Source of the DNA: Neobacillus nitrireducens
GTDB taxonomy: Bacteria > Bacillota > Bacilli > Bacillales > Cytobacillaceae
Reading direction: 5' to 3'
NCBI RefSeq assembly: GCF_030915405.1
Contig: NZ_CP133262.1
Coordinates: forward strand, 3,224,001 to 3,288,000
Length of the DNA stretch: 64,000 nt
In this document: in pieces, positions 37,768 to 46,176 of the stretch
How the letters are laid out: the number at the start of each line of letters is the position of its first letter
How positions within the stretch are numbered: position 1 is the first letter of the stretch
Notes under the pieces: model-generated
Told to the model about the DNA's origin: nothing
Seen by the model: only the letters and a program-made list of their open reading frames with translations
Database searches by the model: none
Position numbers and translations under genes: made by a program

Positions 37768-37862
37768 CGGCGAAATTTTTACTTGAATTTATATTAGATA
37801 AGCATAATTATAATATTTTTTGCTTATAAGGTTTTAAAATTCTTAAAAAACTCAGAAATATA

Positions 37863-37889
37863 TTGACAATTATTTAATAGATTGATAAA
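37863..37889 (+). promoter_or_regulatory. candidate promoter of the SAM-riboswitch transcript
   Basis: A perfect TTGACA (37863-37868) lies about 40 bases before the riboswitch. The best -10 is GATAAA (37884-37889), at a short 15-base spacing, so the -10 is uncertain. Confidence 0.45.
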
Positions 37890-37904
37890 GTTTAAAAAAA
37901 TATT

Positions 37905-38008
37905 TCTTATCCAGAGAGGTGGAGGGACTGGCCCAATGAAACCTCAGCAGCAGGTCTAATAAGACACTGTGCTAATTCCATCGGGTGTGAAGCCTAGATA
38001 GATAAGAG
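37905..38008 (+). ncRNA. SAM-I (S-box) riboswitch
   Basis: The S-box core is unmistakable. It has the P1 strand TCTTATC, the block AGAGAGGTGGAGGGACTGGC with CCAATGAAACC, the internal CAGCAGCAGG and GACACTGTGCTAATTCC, and the closing P1 strand GATAAGAG. A rho-independent terminator follows at 38029-38058. By the known mechanism, high SAM stabilises the aptamer and favours termination, turning off the permease and methyltransferase genes when methionine is ample. Confidence 0.95.
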
Positions 38009-38028
38009 CTACGTTATTATTTGTCAGT

Positions 38029-38058
38029 AACGCACTCATTTATCTGAGTGCGTTTTTT
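38029..38058 (+). terminator. SAM-riboswitch terminator
   Basis: AACGCACTCA pairs exactly with TGAGTGCGTT around six bases, followed by TTTTTT. It is the expression platform of the S-box. Confidence 0.92.
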
Positions 38059-38088
38059 GTTTTTTCTGGATGTAGGAAAAAGGGGACT

Positions 38089-39501
38089 ATGATGGAGAAG
38101 AAAAGCAAGCAAAAATTTCAAAGAAAAATGCAGACACGGCATTTAGTTATGCTATCGCTCGGCGGAGTGATTGGAACAGGATTATTCTTAAGTTCGGGTT
38201 ACACGATTCAACAAGCTGGCCCGTTTGGGACTATTATGTCCTATCTGATTGGTGCACTTGTGGTTTATCTCGTCATGCTATGTTTAGGAGAGCTTTCCGT
38301 ACATATGCCTGAAACTGGTGCCTTTCACAGTTATGCGACTAAATATATTGGACCAGGGACTGGGTATACAGTTGCTTGGTTGTACTGGCTAACTTGGACT
38401 GTTGCTTTAGGTTCTGAATTTACGGCTGCAGGATTATTAATGCAGCGATGGTTTCCATCCATTAATGTCTGGGTTTGGAGTTTGCTGTTTGCTATTTTGG
38501 TTTTTGTCTTAAATATACTGACGGTTAAGTTTTTCGCTGAATCTGAATTCTGGTTTGCGTCTATAAAGGTAATAGCGATTGTTCTGTTTATTGTTGTAGG
38601 AGTAGCGGCAATGGTAGGTTTCCTTCCGATGACTCATTCCCAATCGGCACCGTTCTTCTCTAATTTTACAAGTGCAGGTTTATTTCCTAATGGTGCTTTT
38701 GCGATTGTCATGACAATGCTTGCGGTTAACTTTGCCTTTTCAGGAACGGAATTAATAGGAATTGCAGCGGGGGAAACAGCAAATCCGGAAAAAACGATAC
38801 CAAAGGCCATTCGTACTACATTGTGGAGATTGATTATCTTTTTTGTAGGAACGATTGTTGTATTATCTGCATTATTGCCTACTTCAGATGCAGGAGTATT
38901 AGAGAGCCCCTTTGTTACCGTTCTTGAACAAATTGGCGTACCATATGCAGCGGATATTATGAACTTTGTCATATTAACAGCCATTCTATCTGCGGCAAAC
39001 TCAGGTCTTTATGCCTCTTCAAGAATGCTTTGGTCACTAGCAGATAAGAATACGATATCACCCATTTTTGCAAAATTAACAAAACAAGGTGTTCCAATAT
39101 ATGCAGTCATTTTTAGCATGTGTGGCGGTGGTTTAGCTTTGTTCTCAAGTATTATTGCACCAGATACAGTGTATATCGTACTTGTATCCATTTCGGGCCT
39201 AGCTGTGGTGGTAGTTTGGATGAGTATTAGTGCTTCACAGTTTTTCTTTCGCAGACAATATATTAAAGAAGGAAATTCCGTAAAGGACTTAGTTTATCGT
39301 ACACCATTCTATCCTTTGGTACCAATCGCTTCCTTTATCCTTTGTCTTGCTTCTTGTATTGGAATCGCATTTGACCCTACCCAACGAATTGCCTTATATT
39401 GTGGCATTCCATTTATCTTGTTTTGCTATGCAAGTTATTATGTAACCCAGAGTTTAAAGAAAAGAGGAGCAGACTATGTCCAACAAAATCAACCCTATTA
39501 A
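38089..39501 (+). CDS. APC-family S-methylmethionine permease (MmuP-like)
   Basis: A 470-residue amino-acid permease of the APC superfamily with about 12 membrane helices. The N-terminal signature [20 protein letters not shown] is at about 19-38, and [24 protein letters not shown] is near the middle. Its place under a SAM riboswitch and overlap of 26 bases with an MmuM-type methyltransferase point to S-methylmethionine as substrate. The family alone would allow other amino acids. Two adjacent ATGs (38089, 38092) are possible starts. Confidence 0.88.
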   Translation: MMEKKSKQKFQRKMQTRHLVMLSLGGVIGTGLFLSSGYTIQQAGPFGTIMSYLIGALVVYLVMLCLGELSVHMPETGAFHSYATKYIGPGTGYTVAWLYWLTWTVALGSEFTAAGLLMQRWFPSINVWVWSLLFAILVFVLNILTVKFFAESEFWFASIKVIAIVLFIVVGVAAMVGFLPMTHSQSAPFFSNFTSAGLFPNGAFAIVMTMLAVNFAFSGTELIGIAAGETANPEKTIPKAIRTTLWRLIIFFVGTIVVLSALLPTSDAGVLESPFVTVLEQIGVPYAADIMNFVILTAILSAANSGLYASSRMLWSLADKNTISPIFAKLTKQGVPIYAVIFSMCGGGLALFSSIIAPDTVYIVLVSISGLAVVVVWMSISASQFFFRRQYIKEGNSVKDLVYRTPFYPLVPIASFILCLASCIGIAFDPTQRIALYCGIPFILFCYASYYVTQSLKKRGADYVQQNQPY

Positions 39502-40423
39502 GGCTATTTTATCAGAACATTCCATTATGCTACTGGACGGAGCGTTAGCCACAGAGCTTGAGTCGTATGGGTGTAATTTGGACGATCCCCTCTGGTCTGC
39601 ACGTGTATTACTAGAAAATCCAGAATTGATTTATCAGGTTCATTCTGACTATTTTCGTGCTGGAGCGGACTGTGCCATAACGTCAAGCTATCAAGCAACC
39701 ATTGACGGTTTTTCCAAGCGTGGTATCCAAGAGAAAGAAGCTTTAGAACTAATTAAGGAAACGGTATTACTTGCGAGAAAAGCAAGAGATGATTTTTGGC
39801 AGGAAAATTCACAGACCAATAGACCTAAGCCATTGGTTGCCGCATCCGTTGGTCCTTATGGGGCTTACCTAGCGGATGGTTCAGAGTATGTGGGAAACTA
39901 CGGTGTTACAGATGAAACATTAATAGACTTTCATCGCACAAGAATGTCAGCGTTGATTGAAGCAGGTGCTGATCTATTAGCATTTGAAACGATTCCTTCC
40001 CTGCAGGAAGCGAAGGTATTAGCTTCATTGTTGAAGGAATTTCCAGATACATATGCCTGGCTATCCTTTTCTTTGAAAAATGAGAAAGCGATAAGTGACA
40101 ATACGCCGCTGGCAGAGTGTGCGAGAGTGTTTGGCGACAACGAACAAATTGTTGCCATTGGTCTCAATTGTGCACCAGTGACAATCGTGACGGAAGCTAT
40201 CAACGAGTTGCGAACAAACACCAAAAAACCGATTATTGTTTATCCGAACTCTGGTGAAACCTATAATCCAGAAACTAAAACATGGCATGGTCAAGAATTA
40301 TGTAATGGGCTCGACTTTAAATCTGAAGAATGGTACCTTGCAGGGGCACGACTAATAGGGGGATGCTGCAGAACAGCACCGCATCATATTGAAGAGATTT
40401 CAAAAAAGTGGCGAACTTCTTAA
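39476..40423 (+). CDS. mmuM: homocysteine S-methyltransferase
   Basis: Transfers a methyl group from S-methylmethionine to homocysteine, giving two methionines. The 315 residues have the N-terminal [16 protein letters not shown], the zinc Cys in GLNCAP (near residue 225) and the second zinc motif [11 protein letters not shown] near the C-terminus, all present. AAAGAGGAGC lies upstream of the ATG. It overlaps the permease gene, and att-like core 2 lies 20 bases beyond its stop. It would recycle homocysteine under low-SAM conditions. Confidence 0.94.
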   Translation: MSNKINPIKAILSEHSIMLLDGALATELESYGCNLDDPLWSARVLLENPELIYQVHSDYFRAGADCAITSSYQATIDGFSKRGIQEKEALELIKETVLLARKARDDFWQENSQTNRPKPLVAASVGPYGAYLADGSEYVGNYGVTDETLIDFHRTRMSALIEAGADLLAFETIPSLQEAKVLASLLKEFPDTYAWLSFSLKNEKAISDNTPLAECARVFGDNEQIVAIGLNCAPVTIVTEAINELRTNTKKPIIVYPNSGETYNPETKTWHGQELCNGLDFKSEEWYLAGARLIGGCCRTAPHHIEEISKKWRTS

Positions 40424-40442
40424 TTATTTAGATTGTTACGGA

Positions 40443-40460
40443 GAACCGTACCATGAATAG
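40443..40460 (+). repeat. att-like core 2
   Basis: GAACCGTACCATGAATAG matches core 1 at 15 of 18 positions and core 3 at 13 of 18. Read in frame, it and its left flank give CYGEPYHE and a stop, an echo of the RlmH tail. Its left flank TTGTTACGG is shared with core 3 but not with rlmH, as expected for an element-borne end. No gene lies between here and the bioY remnant. Confidence 0.7.
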
Positions 40461-40508
40461 TGATGGTTTTTTATATATTAACTTTATTTATGGTGAAATT
40501 TGTGATAA

Positions 40509-41066
40509 GAGTATGAGATTAATCATCTAATCGACATATGGCTAGGCGTAGTTCCGCCTATTATGCTTTCTTTTACTCCTGTTCCTATTACATTACAAAC
40601 TTTAGGTGTGCTTCTTACAGGAGGAGTATTGGGAGCAAGATTAGGGGCGATGAGCCAAATCATCTTTTTATTACTTGTCGCTGCTGGAATGCCTCTTCTA
40701 TCTGGGGGACGTGGTGGACCAAGTGTTTTTGTCGGACCAAGTGTTGGTTATTTAATTTCATGGCCTATTACGGCTTTTTGTATTGGGTATTTACTATCAC
40801 GTTTTCAAAATTTAAAATTAAAATATGTATTAATGATTAATTTGACAGTTGGAATTCTATTAATCTATTTAATTGGAATTCCTGCTCAAGCATTTATGAT
40901 GGACATTCCTGTTTTAGAAGCTGCAAAATTAAGTTTAATTTATATACCAGGGGATGTGTTAAAAGCTATTTTAGCCTCTATTTTAGTTTACAGACTAAGA
41001 AAGCACCCGTTTTTTTCACGCTCATTAGCAACAAGTTATTCCAATAACTTAACTAAGAATATCTAA
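40509..41066 (+). pseudogene. bioY: biotin transporter BioY, 5'-truncated
   Basis: The substrate-binding membrane subunit for biotin uptake. The frame is open from 40509 and reads IWLGVVPPIMLSFTPVPITLQTL, then GARLGAMSQ, LLSGGRGGPSVFVGP and PGDVLKA, all BioY hallmarks. The usual start helix is missing. No ATG, GTG or TTG lies in frame before 40563, and the ATG there would start inside the conserved core with no ribosome site. The break is about 50 bases from att-like core 2. From 40563 the product would be 167 residues. It is probably inactive unless a rare start is used. Confidence 0.75.
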
Positions 41067-41072
41067 ATCTTA

Positions 41073-41099
41073 AGAGACACCTTGATGTGTCTTTTTTTT
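41073..41099 (+). terminator. hairpin between bioY and the acyl-CoA ligase gene
   Basis: GAGACAC pairs with GTGTCTT (with one G-T) and is followed by seven T. It suggests the ligase gene has its own promoter or is fed by readthrough. Confidence 0.7.
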
Positions 41100-41113
41100 A
41101 AAGGTGATATATC

Positions 41114-42580
41114 ATGAGAAATATTACAGATTCATATAAGACTTTCGCAAAATTATCCCCAAACAAAATCGCTATCCATACGAATCATCAACAAATCAGT
41201 TATCAAGAATGGTATGAATTAATCAATCAAACAGCGAACTGGCTTCATTCTCTTCATTCAGAAAATAAAACAATAGGAATCCTTTTGCCAAACGGTATCC
41301 CTTTCCTACAATTCTTTGCAGGAGCATCTAAGGCTGGTTGGATTGCTGTTTCATATGATTTGAAATGGAATATATCCGAATTGGAAAAGAGGGTCATCCT
41401 TTCCCGCCCTTCTATCATTGTCACAACTAGAGAAATTTACTCTCAAATCAAGCAAAGCATTCCTAATATAACGATTTTGGATGATTGTTTACAGGAAATC
41501 TCTCAATTTGATCCTGCAACTGTAAGAAAAACGGAAGAAAATCTGCCTTTTTACATTGGATTTACTTCTGGTACGACAGGTAACCCAAAAGCTTTTGTTC
41601 GCTCTCAAGATTCATGGGTGGCTAGCTTTGATTGCAATCGTTTTGATTTCGGATTAGATGAATCCGATCAAGTTCTTATTCCTGGTGCCCTAATTCATTC
41701 TCATTTTCTGTATGGAGCTATTAGCACCTTGTATTTAGGTGGAACTGTATTTCTTTTAGAAAAGTTTTCTCCTATTGAAGCACTTACATGGATACAGTCC
41801 TTACCCATTACAACCATTTATGTAGTTCCGACTATGGTAGAAGCATTCCTGAAAAAAGGAATCCAAATCGATAAGACTATAAAAATTCTTTCATCTGGTG
41901 CAAAATGGTCTGAAAGATCAAAACTAGAAATCCGTCATATGTTTCCTAATAGGACCATGTACGAGTTTTATGGAGCTAGTGAATTGAGCTTCATTACGGT
42001 ACTTTCTGATAGAGAAGGTATTCAGAAAGCAACATCTGTCGGAAAGCCTTGTTATGGAGTTGAGGTACAAATACGGCGTCCAGATAAGAAATTAGCAAAG
42101 CTAAATGAGACCGGAAAAATATATGTAAGAAGCAAATTTGTGATAAATGGGTACTTTGATTATGAGGGAAGTACCATTCATTCCATTCATGATGAAGAGG
42201 GGTGGGCCACGGTCCATGATATGGGCTATTTTGACGAGGATGGCTTTTTATATATTATCGGCCGTGAACAAAATATGATTTTATATGGGGGAATTAATAT
42301 TTTTCCTGAAGAAATTGAAAAAGTAATTGCCTTGCATCAAGATGTCGAGGAAGTTGCTGTAATTGGCCTATCAGATTCATACTGGGGTCAAATTGTGGCT
42401 GCAGTAGTAAAAGGAAAGGCAAGCCCGTCAGATTTAAAAAGAGTTTGTAAGCTGCATTTATCTTCCTTTAAAATTCCTCGTAAGTGGCTTTTTCTATCTG
42501 AAATGCCATATACAACGAGTGGCAAGATAGCTCGTGCTGAGCTTATAAAACGAATGGAAAGCAAGGTGAGCAGTGATTAA
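41114..42580 (+). CDS. acyl-CoA ligase, AMP-binding family (YhfT-like)
   Basis: ATP-dependent acyl-CoA synthetase of 488 residues. The phosphate loop is FTSGTTGNPKAFVRS (about 151-165), followed by YGASELSF, the TAD-type region WATVHDMGYFDEDGFLYIIGRE, and the C-terminal catalytic Lys in YTTSGKIARAEL. It lies in the order bioY-ligase-thiolase, the same as B. subtilis yhfU-yhfT-yhfS. Natural acid substrate unknown; a carboxylic acid linked to biotin precursors is only an inference. It overlaps the thiolase gene by eight bases. Confidence 0.9.
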   Translation: MRNITDSYKTFAKLSPNKIAIHTNHQQISYQEWYELINQTANWLHSLHSENKTIGILLPNGIPFLQFFAGASKAGWIAVSYDLKWNISELEKRVILSRPSIIVTTREIYSQIKQSIPNITILDDCLQEISQFDPATVRKTEENLPFYIGFTSGTTGNPKAFVRSQDSWVASFDCNRFDFGLDESDQVLIPGALIHSHFLYGAISTLYLGGTVFLLEKFSPIEALTWIQSLPITTIYVVPTMVEAFLKKGIQIDKTIKILSSGAKWSERSKLEIRHMFPNRTMYEFYGASELSFITVLSDREGIQKATSVGKPCYGVEVQIRRPDKKLAKLNETGKIYVRSKFVINGYFDYEGSTIHSIHDEEGWATVHDMGYFDEDGFLYIIGREQNMILYGGINIFPEEIEKVIALHQDVEEVAVIGLSDSYWGQIVAAVVKGKASPSDLKRVCKLHLSSFKIPRKWLFLSEMPYTTSGKIARAELIKRMESKVSSD

Positions 42581-43670
42581 AAGGGCAGTAATTGTCAAAG
42601 CGAAACGAACACCTATTGGAAAAATGGGTGGAATTTTACGAGATATTCAGCCGTATAAGCTTGCAGCTCCTCTCCTCCAACATTTAGCGAAAGGATTGGA
42701 AGATAGGATAGATGACATCATTTTGGGAAATGTAGTTGGACCAGGTGGAAACGTAGCTCGAGTTGCTACGTTAGAAGCAGGACTTCCTCTTTCGGTAACG
42801 GGAATCACCATTGATCGTCAATGTAGTGCAGGGTTAGAAGCAATACGGATGGCATGTTACTTTGTCCAAGGCGGAGCTGGCCGTTGTTACATTGCTGGTG
42901 GTGTAGAAAGCACGAGTACCTCTCCGTTTCCATCTAGAGCGAGATTTTCTCCTGAAAAAATTGGCGACCCAGATATGGGCGTTGCAGCAGAATATGTGGC
43001 AGAAAAATACGCCATTTCAAAGGAAATGCAGGATGAATATGCTCTATTAAGTTATAAACGTAGCTGGGAAGCTTATGATAAAGGATATTTTAATCAAGAG
43101 ATCATTCAACTTGTGGATTTCCACCAAGATGAAGAACTTTTTAGGAAAAGAAAGATGGAAGTACTTTTAAATAGGGCGAAGCCTATATTTAAAAAGATCG
43201 GTACCGTTACCGCAGCCAACAGTTGTGGGATACATGACGGGGCATCGGCTGTACTTGTCATGGAAGAAAACATGGCATTAAATAATGGATTCCAGCCCAT
43301 ATTACGATTTTTGGATAGTGAAGTCACAGGTGTACATCCTAATTATCCAGGGGCTGCCCCTATTCCAGCGATTCAAGATTTATTAAAAAGAAACGAATTA
43401 ACCATTGCGGACATAAACCTAATTGAAATAAACGAGGCTTTCTCTTCCAAAATTGTCGCCTGTACAAAAGAACTTTCCATTGCTTATGACAAGTTGAACG
43501 TTTGCGGTGGAGCTTTAACGCTAGGACATCCTTATGGAGCTTCAGGAAGTATCATAATCACGAGGCTTTTCTATGAAGTACAAAGACGAAAGGGTATCAA
43601 ATATGTATTGGCTGCCATTGGAAGTGGTGGAGGAATTGGAGTAGCGGTCCTATTCGAGGTGGTAACATGA
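42573..43670 (+). CDS. thiolase-family protein (YhfS-like) lacking the second catalytic Cys
   Basis: A 365-residue thiolase-like acyltransferase. The nucleophile Cys84 lies in DRQCSAGLEAI and the His motif is GHPYGASG. At the canonical CxGGG loop the sequence is GSGGGIG, with Gly350 where the catalytic base Cys belongs, so normal Claisen or thiolytic chemistry is doubtful. It may be shorter than typical thiolases (about 390). The GTG start overlaps the ligase gene, and the next gene overlaps by four bases, so the four genes are translationally coupled. Confidence 0.88.
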   Translation: MIKRAVIVKAKRTPIGKMGGILRDIQPYKLAAPLLQHLAKGLEDRIDDIILGNVVGPGGNVARVATLEAGLPLSVTGITIDRQCSAGLEAIRMACYFVQGGAGRCYIAGGVESTSTSPFPSRARFSPEKIGDPDMGVAAEYVAEKYAISKEMQDEYALLSYKRSWEAYDKGYFNQEIIQLVDFHQDEELFRKRKMEVLLNRAKPIFKKIGTVTAANSCGIHDGASAVLVMEENMALNNGFQPILRFLDSEVTGVHPNYPGAAPIPAIQDLLKRNELTIADINLIEINEAFSSKIVACTKELSIAYDKLNVCGGALTLGHPYGASGSIIITRLFYEVQRRKGIKYVLAAIGSGGGIGVAVLFEVVT

Positions 43671-44062
43671 AAACGAAAGAACATGAGATTATTTTTAATA
43701 AAGATGATGTGCAACAATTTGTTCAATTGATAGGTGATCGAAATCCTATCTATCAGAGTTCGGAGAGGGCAAAAGACTACAGTTTCGAAACGATTCCTCT
43801 TCCTCCAACAATGCCTATGATCGCTTATAAATGGCTTGAAACCCCTTGGGAACTCAAACATCCTATTATTCATCGAAAACAGAAATGTATACAGCATCAA
43901 AGAATGTATATTGAAGAGATCTACAAAGCGGTAGTAGAAGTTACAGATCAATACCAACGTCACAACCTTACTTTTATGAAACAAACTTTATTTTTATTTA
44001 ATAGGGATGGAAAACTCTGCTTTGAAGGAATATCTGATTTGACCTTGGGTGGTTTGTCATGA
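43667..44062 (+). CDS. hot-dog dehydratase-like protein (MaoC N-terminal / FAS1-like)
   Basis: A 131-residue hot-dog-fold protein resembling the FAS1-like dehydratase domain (MaoC_dehydrat_N). Visible are the start of the fold, FNKDDVQQFVQLIGDRNPIYQ, then LPPTMPMIAYKWL, and the C-terminal strands. It lacks the His of a hydratase active site, so it probably pairs with the next gene, whose product has the catalytic residues. ATGA overlaps join both neighbours. Confidence 0.75.
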   Translation: MKTKEHEIIFNKDDVQQFVQLIGDRNPIYQSSERAKDYSFETIPLPPTMPMIAYKWLETPWELKHPIIHRKQKCIQHQRMYIEEIYKAVVEVTDQYQRHNLTFMKQTLFLFNRDGKLCFEGISDLTLGGLS

Positions 44063-44418
44063 ATGCGATTACCTATCAAATTACGGAAAAGGACGTTGAA
44101 CAATATGCGGTTATCTCAGGTGATAGCAATCCCATTCATTTAGATAAAGAAGCGGCGAAACAACAAGGATTCATGAATAAAATTGCCCATGGGATGTTAA
44201 CTGTGGCCAGAGTGTTAAGTGTGCTTTCAAATGAAATTCTCACACCTCATGAGTTTTTGAGTCAGTATGAATTTACCTTTATCGCCCCTGTTTATGTGGG
44301 GGATCTAGTAACTCTGACTATCAAACAAGCGGAGCATAACATAAGAGTAGAAGGAAAATGTAGAGAAAAAATAGTCGTAAAAGGATGTTTGATAGTTGAT
44401 AGAGGAAATCCTAGATGA
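44059..44418 (+). CDS. MaoC-family (R)-specific enoyl-CoA hydratase-like protein
   Basis: A 119-residue single hot-dog hydratase 2 domain. The catalytic motif YAVISGDSNPIHLDKEAAKQ and the downstream FMNKIAHGMLT provide the Asp and His. A dimer with the preceding gene product would form a two-subunit dehydratase. It is the last gene of the ligase-thiolase-dehydratase unit, 69 bases before att-like core 3. Confidence 0.85.
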   Translation: MNAITYQITEKDVEQYAVISGDSNPIHLDKEAAKQQGFMNKIAHGMLTVARVLSVLSNEILTPHEFLSQYEFTFIAPVYVGDLVTLTIKQAEHNIRVEGKCREKIVVKGCLIVDRGNPR

Positions 44419-44487
44419 TCAATTCCGGACATTTATGTCATTACAAGAGGAAATAGTATTAAAAACCGCCACTTAAGTTGTTACGGT

Positions 44488-44505
44488 GAACCTTATCATA
44501 AGTAA
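44488..44505 (+). repeat. att-like core 3
   Basis: GAACCTTATCATAAGTAA matches core 1 at 16 of 18 positions and differs from the staphylococcal SCC core GAAGCTTATCATAAGTAA at one base. With the left flank it reads CYGEPYHK and a stop, the exact RlmH C-terminal residues from GEPYHK on. Its left flank TTGTTACGG is shared with core 2. Beyond it, to 44598, lies only an AGACCAGAGAG / CTCTTGGTCT inverted repeat. Confidence 0.75.
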
Positions 44506-44631
44506 ATGAGGTTTTGATAATAACATTTTGGATACAGTGTAAAAAGACCAGAGAGGTACCTTTTTTAAGATAAGTTTATTACTCTTGGTCTCCTTTGGGT
44601 GGGTATTATTGTAGGTAAAGCGGTAAAAGCT

Positions 44632-44890
44632 ATGCGCATATTCTGCAGAATGCTTCCAAAAGAAGTGGAGGAGTTTATTGCCAAGTTTGATCTCATCAAA
44701 TTAAATGCTGCTTATGAATTGGTAAAAAAACAAAATATGATTCGCGAATGGCTAAAATCCAGTGGTTATTGCACGTTTATTGGGAATGGCAGCATTTTGC
44801 CAAGAAATAAAGACAACAGCGGGCCACTAGAAGGTGCCTTGCCTTTAACATCCCCGGAAGATGTTGAAGTTGAAATTACCGATAATTTGG
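44632..44890 (+). pseudogene. fragment of ABC-class predicted ATPase (PF09818-like)
   Basis: About 85 residues resemble the central part of the ABC_ATPase family: RMLPKEVEEFIAKFD, then MIREWLKSSGYCTFIGNGSILPR and GALPLTSPEDVEVEI. The nucleotide-binding P-loop that should follow is missing; the frame runs into unrelated sequence. It is a gene remnant beside att-like core 3 and marks a rearranged boundary. Confidence 0.6.
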
Positions 44891-44932
44891 TTACTATGTT
44901 CTTTGAACTTATTGGTCAGCCGTTTTTCGGGA

Positions 44933-45025
44933 ATTTCAGGTGTTCAAACAGGACTGCGTGCGAATGGACTCCATCTATCAATCTTTGCTCTTATTGGAAT
45001 TGTCATTATTTCATATATTAGTTGA
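44933..45025 (+). pseudogene. C-terminal fragment of a membrane protein
   Basis: In a different frame from the ATPase fragment, 30 residues (ISGVQTGLRANG, then a hydrophobic helix ending VIISYIS and a stop) look like a transporter C-terminus. The parent family is not recognised. It abuts the ATPase fragment with no start, so it is decayed debris. Confidence 0.45.
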
Positions 45026-45041
45026 AATATAGATTCAAAAG

Positions 45042-45071
45042 AAATCAGCCTTCACATAGGCTGATTTTTTA
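45042..45071. terminator. terminator between the remnant region and the diacid regulator
   Basis: AAATCAGCCT pairs with AGGCTGATTT around six bases, followed on the plus strand by TTTTTT. It may also serve the leftward regulator gene. Confidence 0.75.
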
Positions 45072-45085
45072 TGCAAAAACAACTT

Positions 45086-46129
45086 TTACTCTGAATCCCG
45101 CATTTTATAAATAACATAACCAGTATAGAGTTGAAATAAATCTGTGAATTTTTTTGGATTTTTGTTTGTCAAAATTTCAATCCTCTGTAAACGATAAGCT
45201 AAACTGTTCCGATGGATATGAAGTTCCTTAGAAATGGCATTCATATCCCCACTGTTTTTTATATAGCAAAGAAGTGTGTCAATAAGCTCTTGGCCTTTAG
45301 GGGTAATCTCAAGCTCCTGAAAAAAATGACTAATTTCGCTAAATGACTGATCTTTATTGGTCAAATAATCAATAAACTTTAGCTCCTGATAATAGCAGTA
45401 AGTGGATGGCATTCCTAGTCTTTCTGCTATATCGATTGCTCGCTTTGCTTCGTGTACTGATTTTGCTACATGCGTACTGCTATCACCGATTCCAATTTTG
45501 GTACTCTGCTGAGTAATCATCGGTTCTAATCGCTTTAAGAGATCACTATCAGTTGGCACAATGAATAAAACATTAGATTTATTCAGTTTGAATGTAAATT
45601 CCTGCTCTTTTAAATAGGGTTCTTTTATCGTTTCTCCCTTCACGATAATGGCCTTTCTCTCCAATTTAAGATTGATGCCAATAGCCTCCCCATTATTAAT
45701 AAAAGCTGCATCATATTCATCTAGTCGAAATACCCACTGATATAAAAACTCTTCCTTCATTTGCTCTTGTATTCTGCGTTCTCTAAATAAAAATTCCTGG
45801 TTAATTAATAATTCCGCCGTAACGCGGACTAACTCTGCAAAAGGTTCAACAATTGTGGGTTCCCCGCTAATTCCAATTACCCCGATTATTTCCTGCTTGA
45901 AATGGAATGGGATATTTACACCTGGCTTTGAAGAGCCTTCTGAATCATAAATGGAGACAATCGTTCCACGTTCAACCGCTGAAATGGCCCCTTGATGAAA
46001 AGTGTCGATTCGATTGGCGTTCCCACTTCCAATAATCATCCCCACTTCATCCATGATGTTTACATTATAAGGAATAACCATCATTACTTTATCCGCAATC
46101 TCCTGAGCGAGTACTCTATTTATTTTCAT
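45086..46129 (-). CDS. CdaR-family sugar diacid regulator
   Basis: A 347-residue regulator with an N-terminal sugar diacid recognition domain (starting MKINRVLAQEIADKVMMVIPYNVNIMDE, first 135 residues) and a C-terminal PucR/CdaR helix-turn-helix (NSGDMNAISKELHIHRNSLAYRLQRIE). CdaR in E. coli activates glucarate and galactarate genes. It is divergent from the glucarate cluster and presumably senses glucarate or a related diacid. GGGGGAA precedes the ATG. Confidence 0.92.
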   Translation of the reverse strand: MKINRVLAQEIADKVMMVIPYNVNIMDEVGMIIGSGNANRIDTFHQGAISAVERGTIVSIYDSEGSSKPGVNIPFHFKQEIIGVIGISGEPTIVEPFAELVRVTAELLINQEFLFRERRIQEQMKEEFLYQWVFRLDEYDAAFINNGEAIGINLKLERKAIIVKGETIKEPYLKEQEFTFKLNKSNVLFIVPTDSDLLKRLEPMITQQSTKIGIGDSSTHVAKSVHEAKRAIDIAERLGMPSTYCYYQELKFIDYLTNKDQSFSEISHFFQELEITPKGQELIDTLLCYIKNSGDMNAISKELHIHRNSLAYRLQRIEILTNKNPKKFTDLFQLYTGYVIYKMRDSE

Positions 46130-46176
46130 TGGCAGTTCCCCCTTTAGGAATATAGGTTTTCTAAATGATTTGTAAG

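Noticed and set aside
40538-40840. Alternative 100-codon frame overlapping bioY
   Set aside because: The overlapping frame has BioY motifs throughout; this one is rich in Cys and Tyr and has no family pattern.
37768-44487. Search for ccr recombinase, IS transposase or integrase in the rlmH island
   Set aside because: Every sizeable frame there is a transporter or metabolic enzyme; no recombinase was found.
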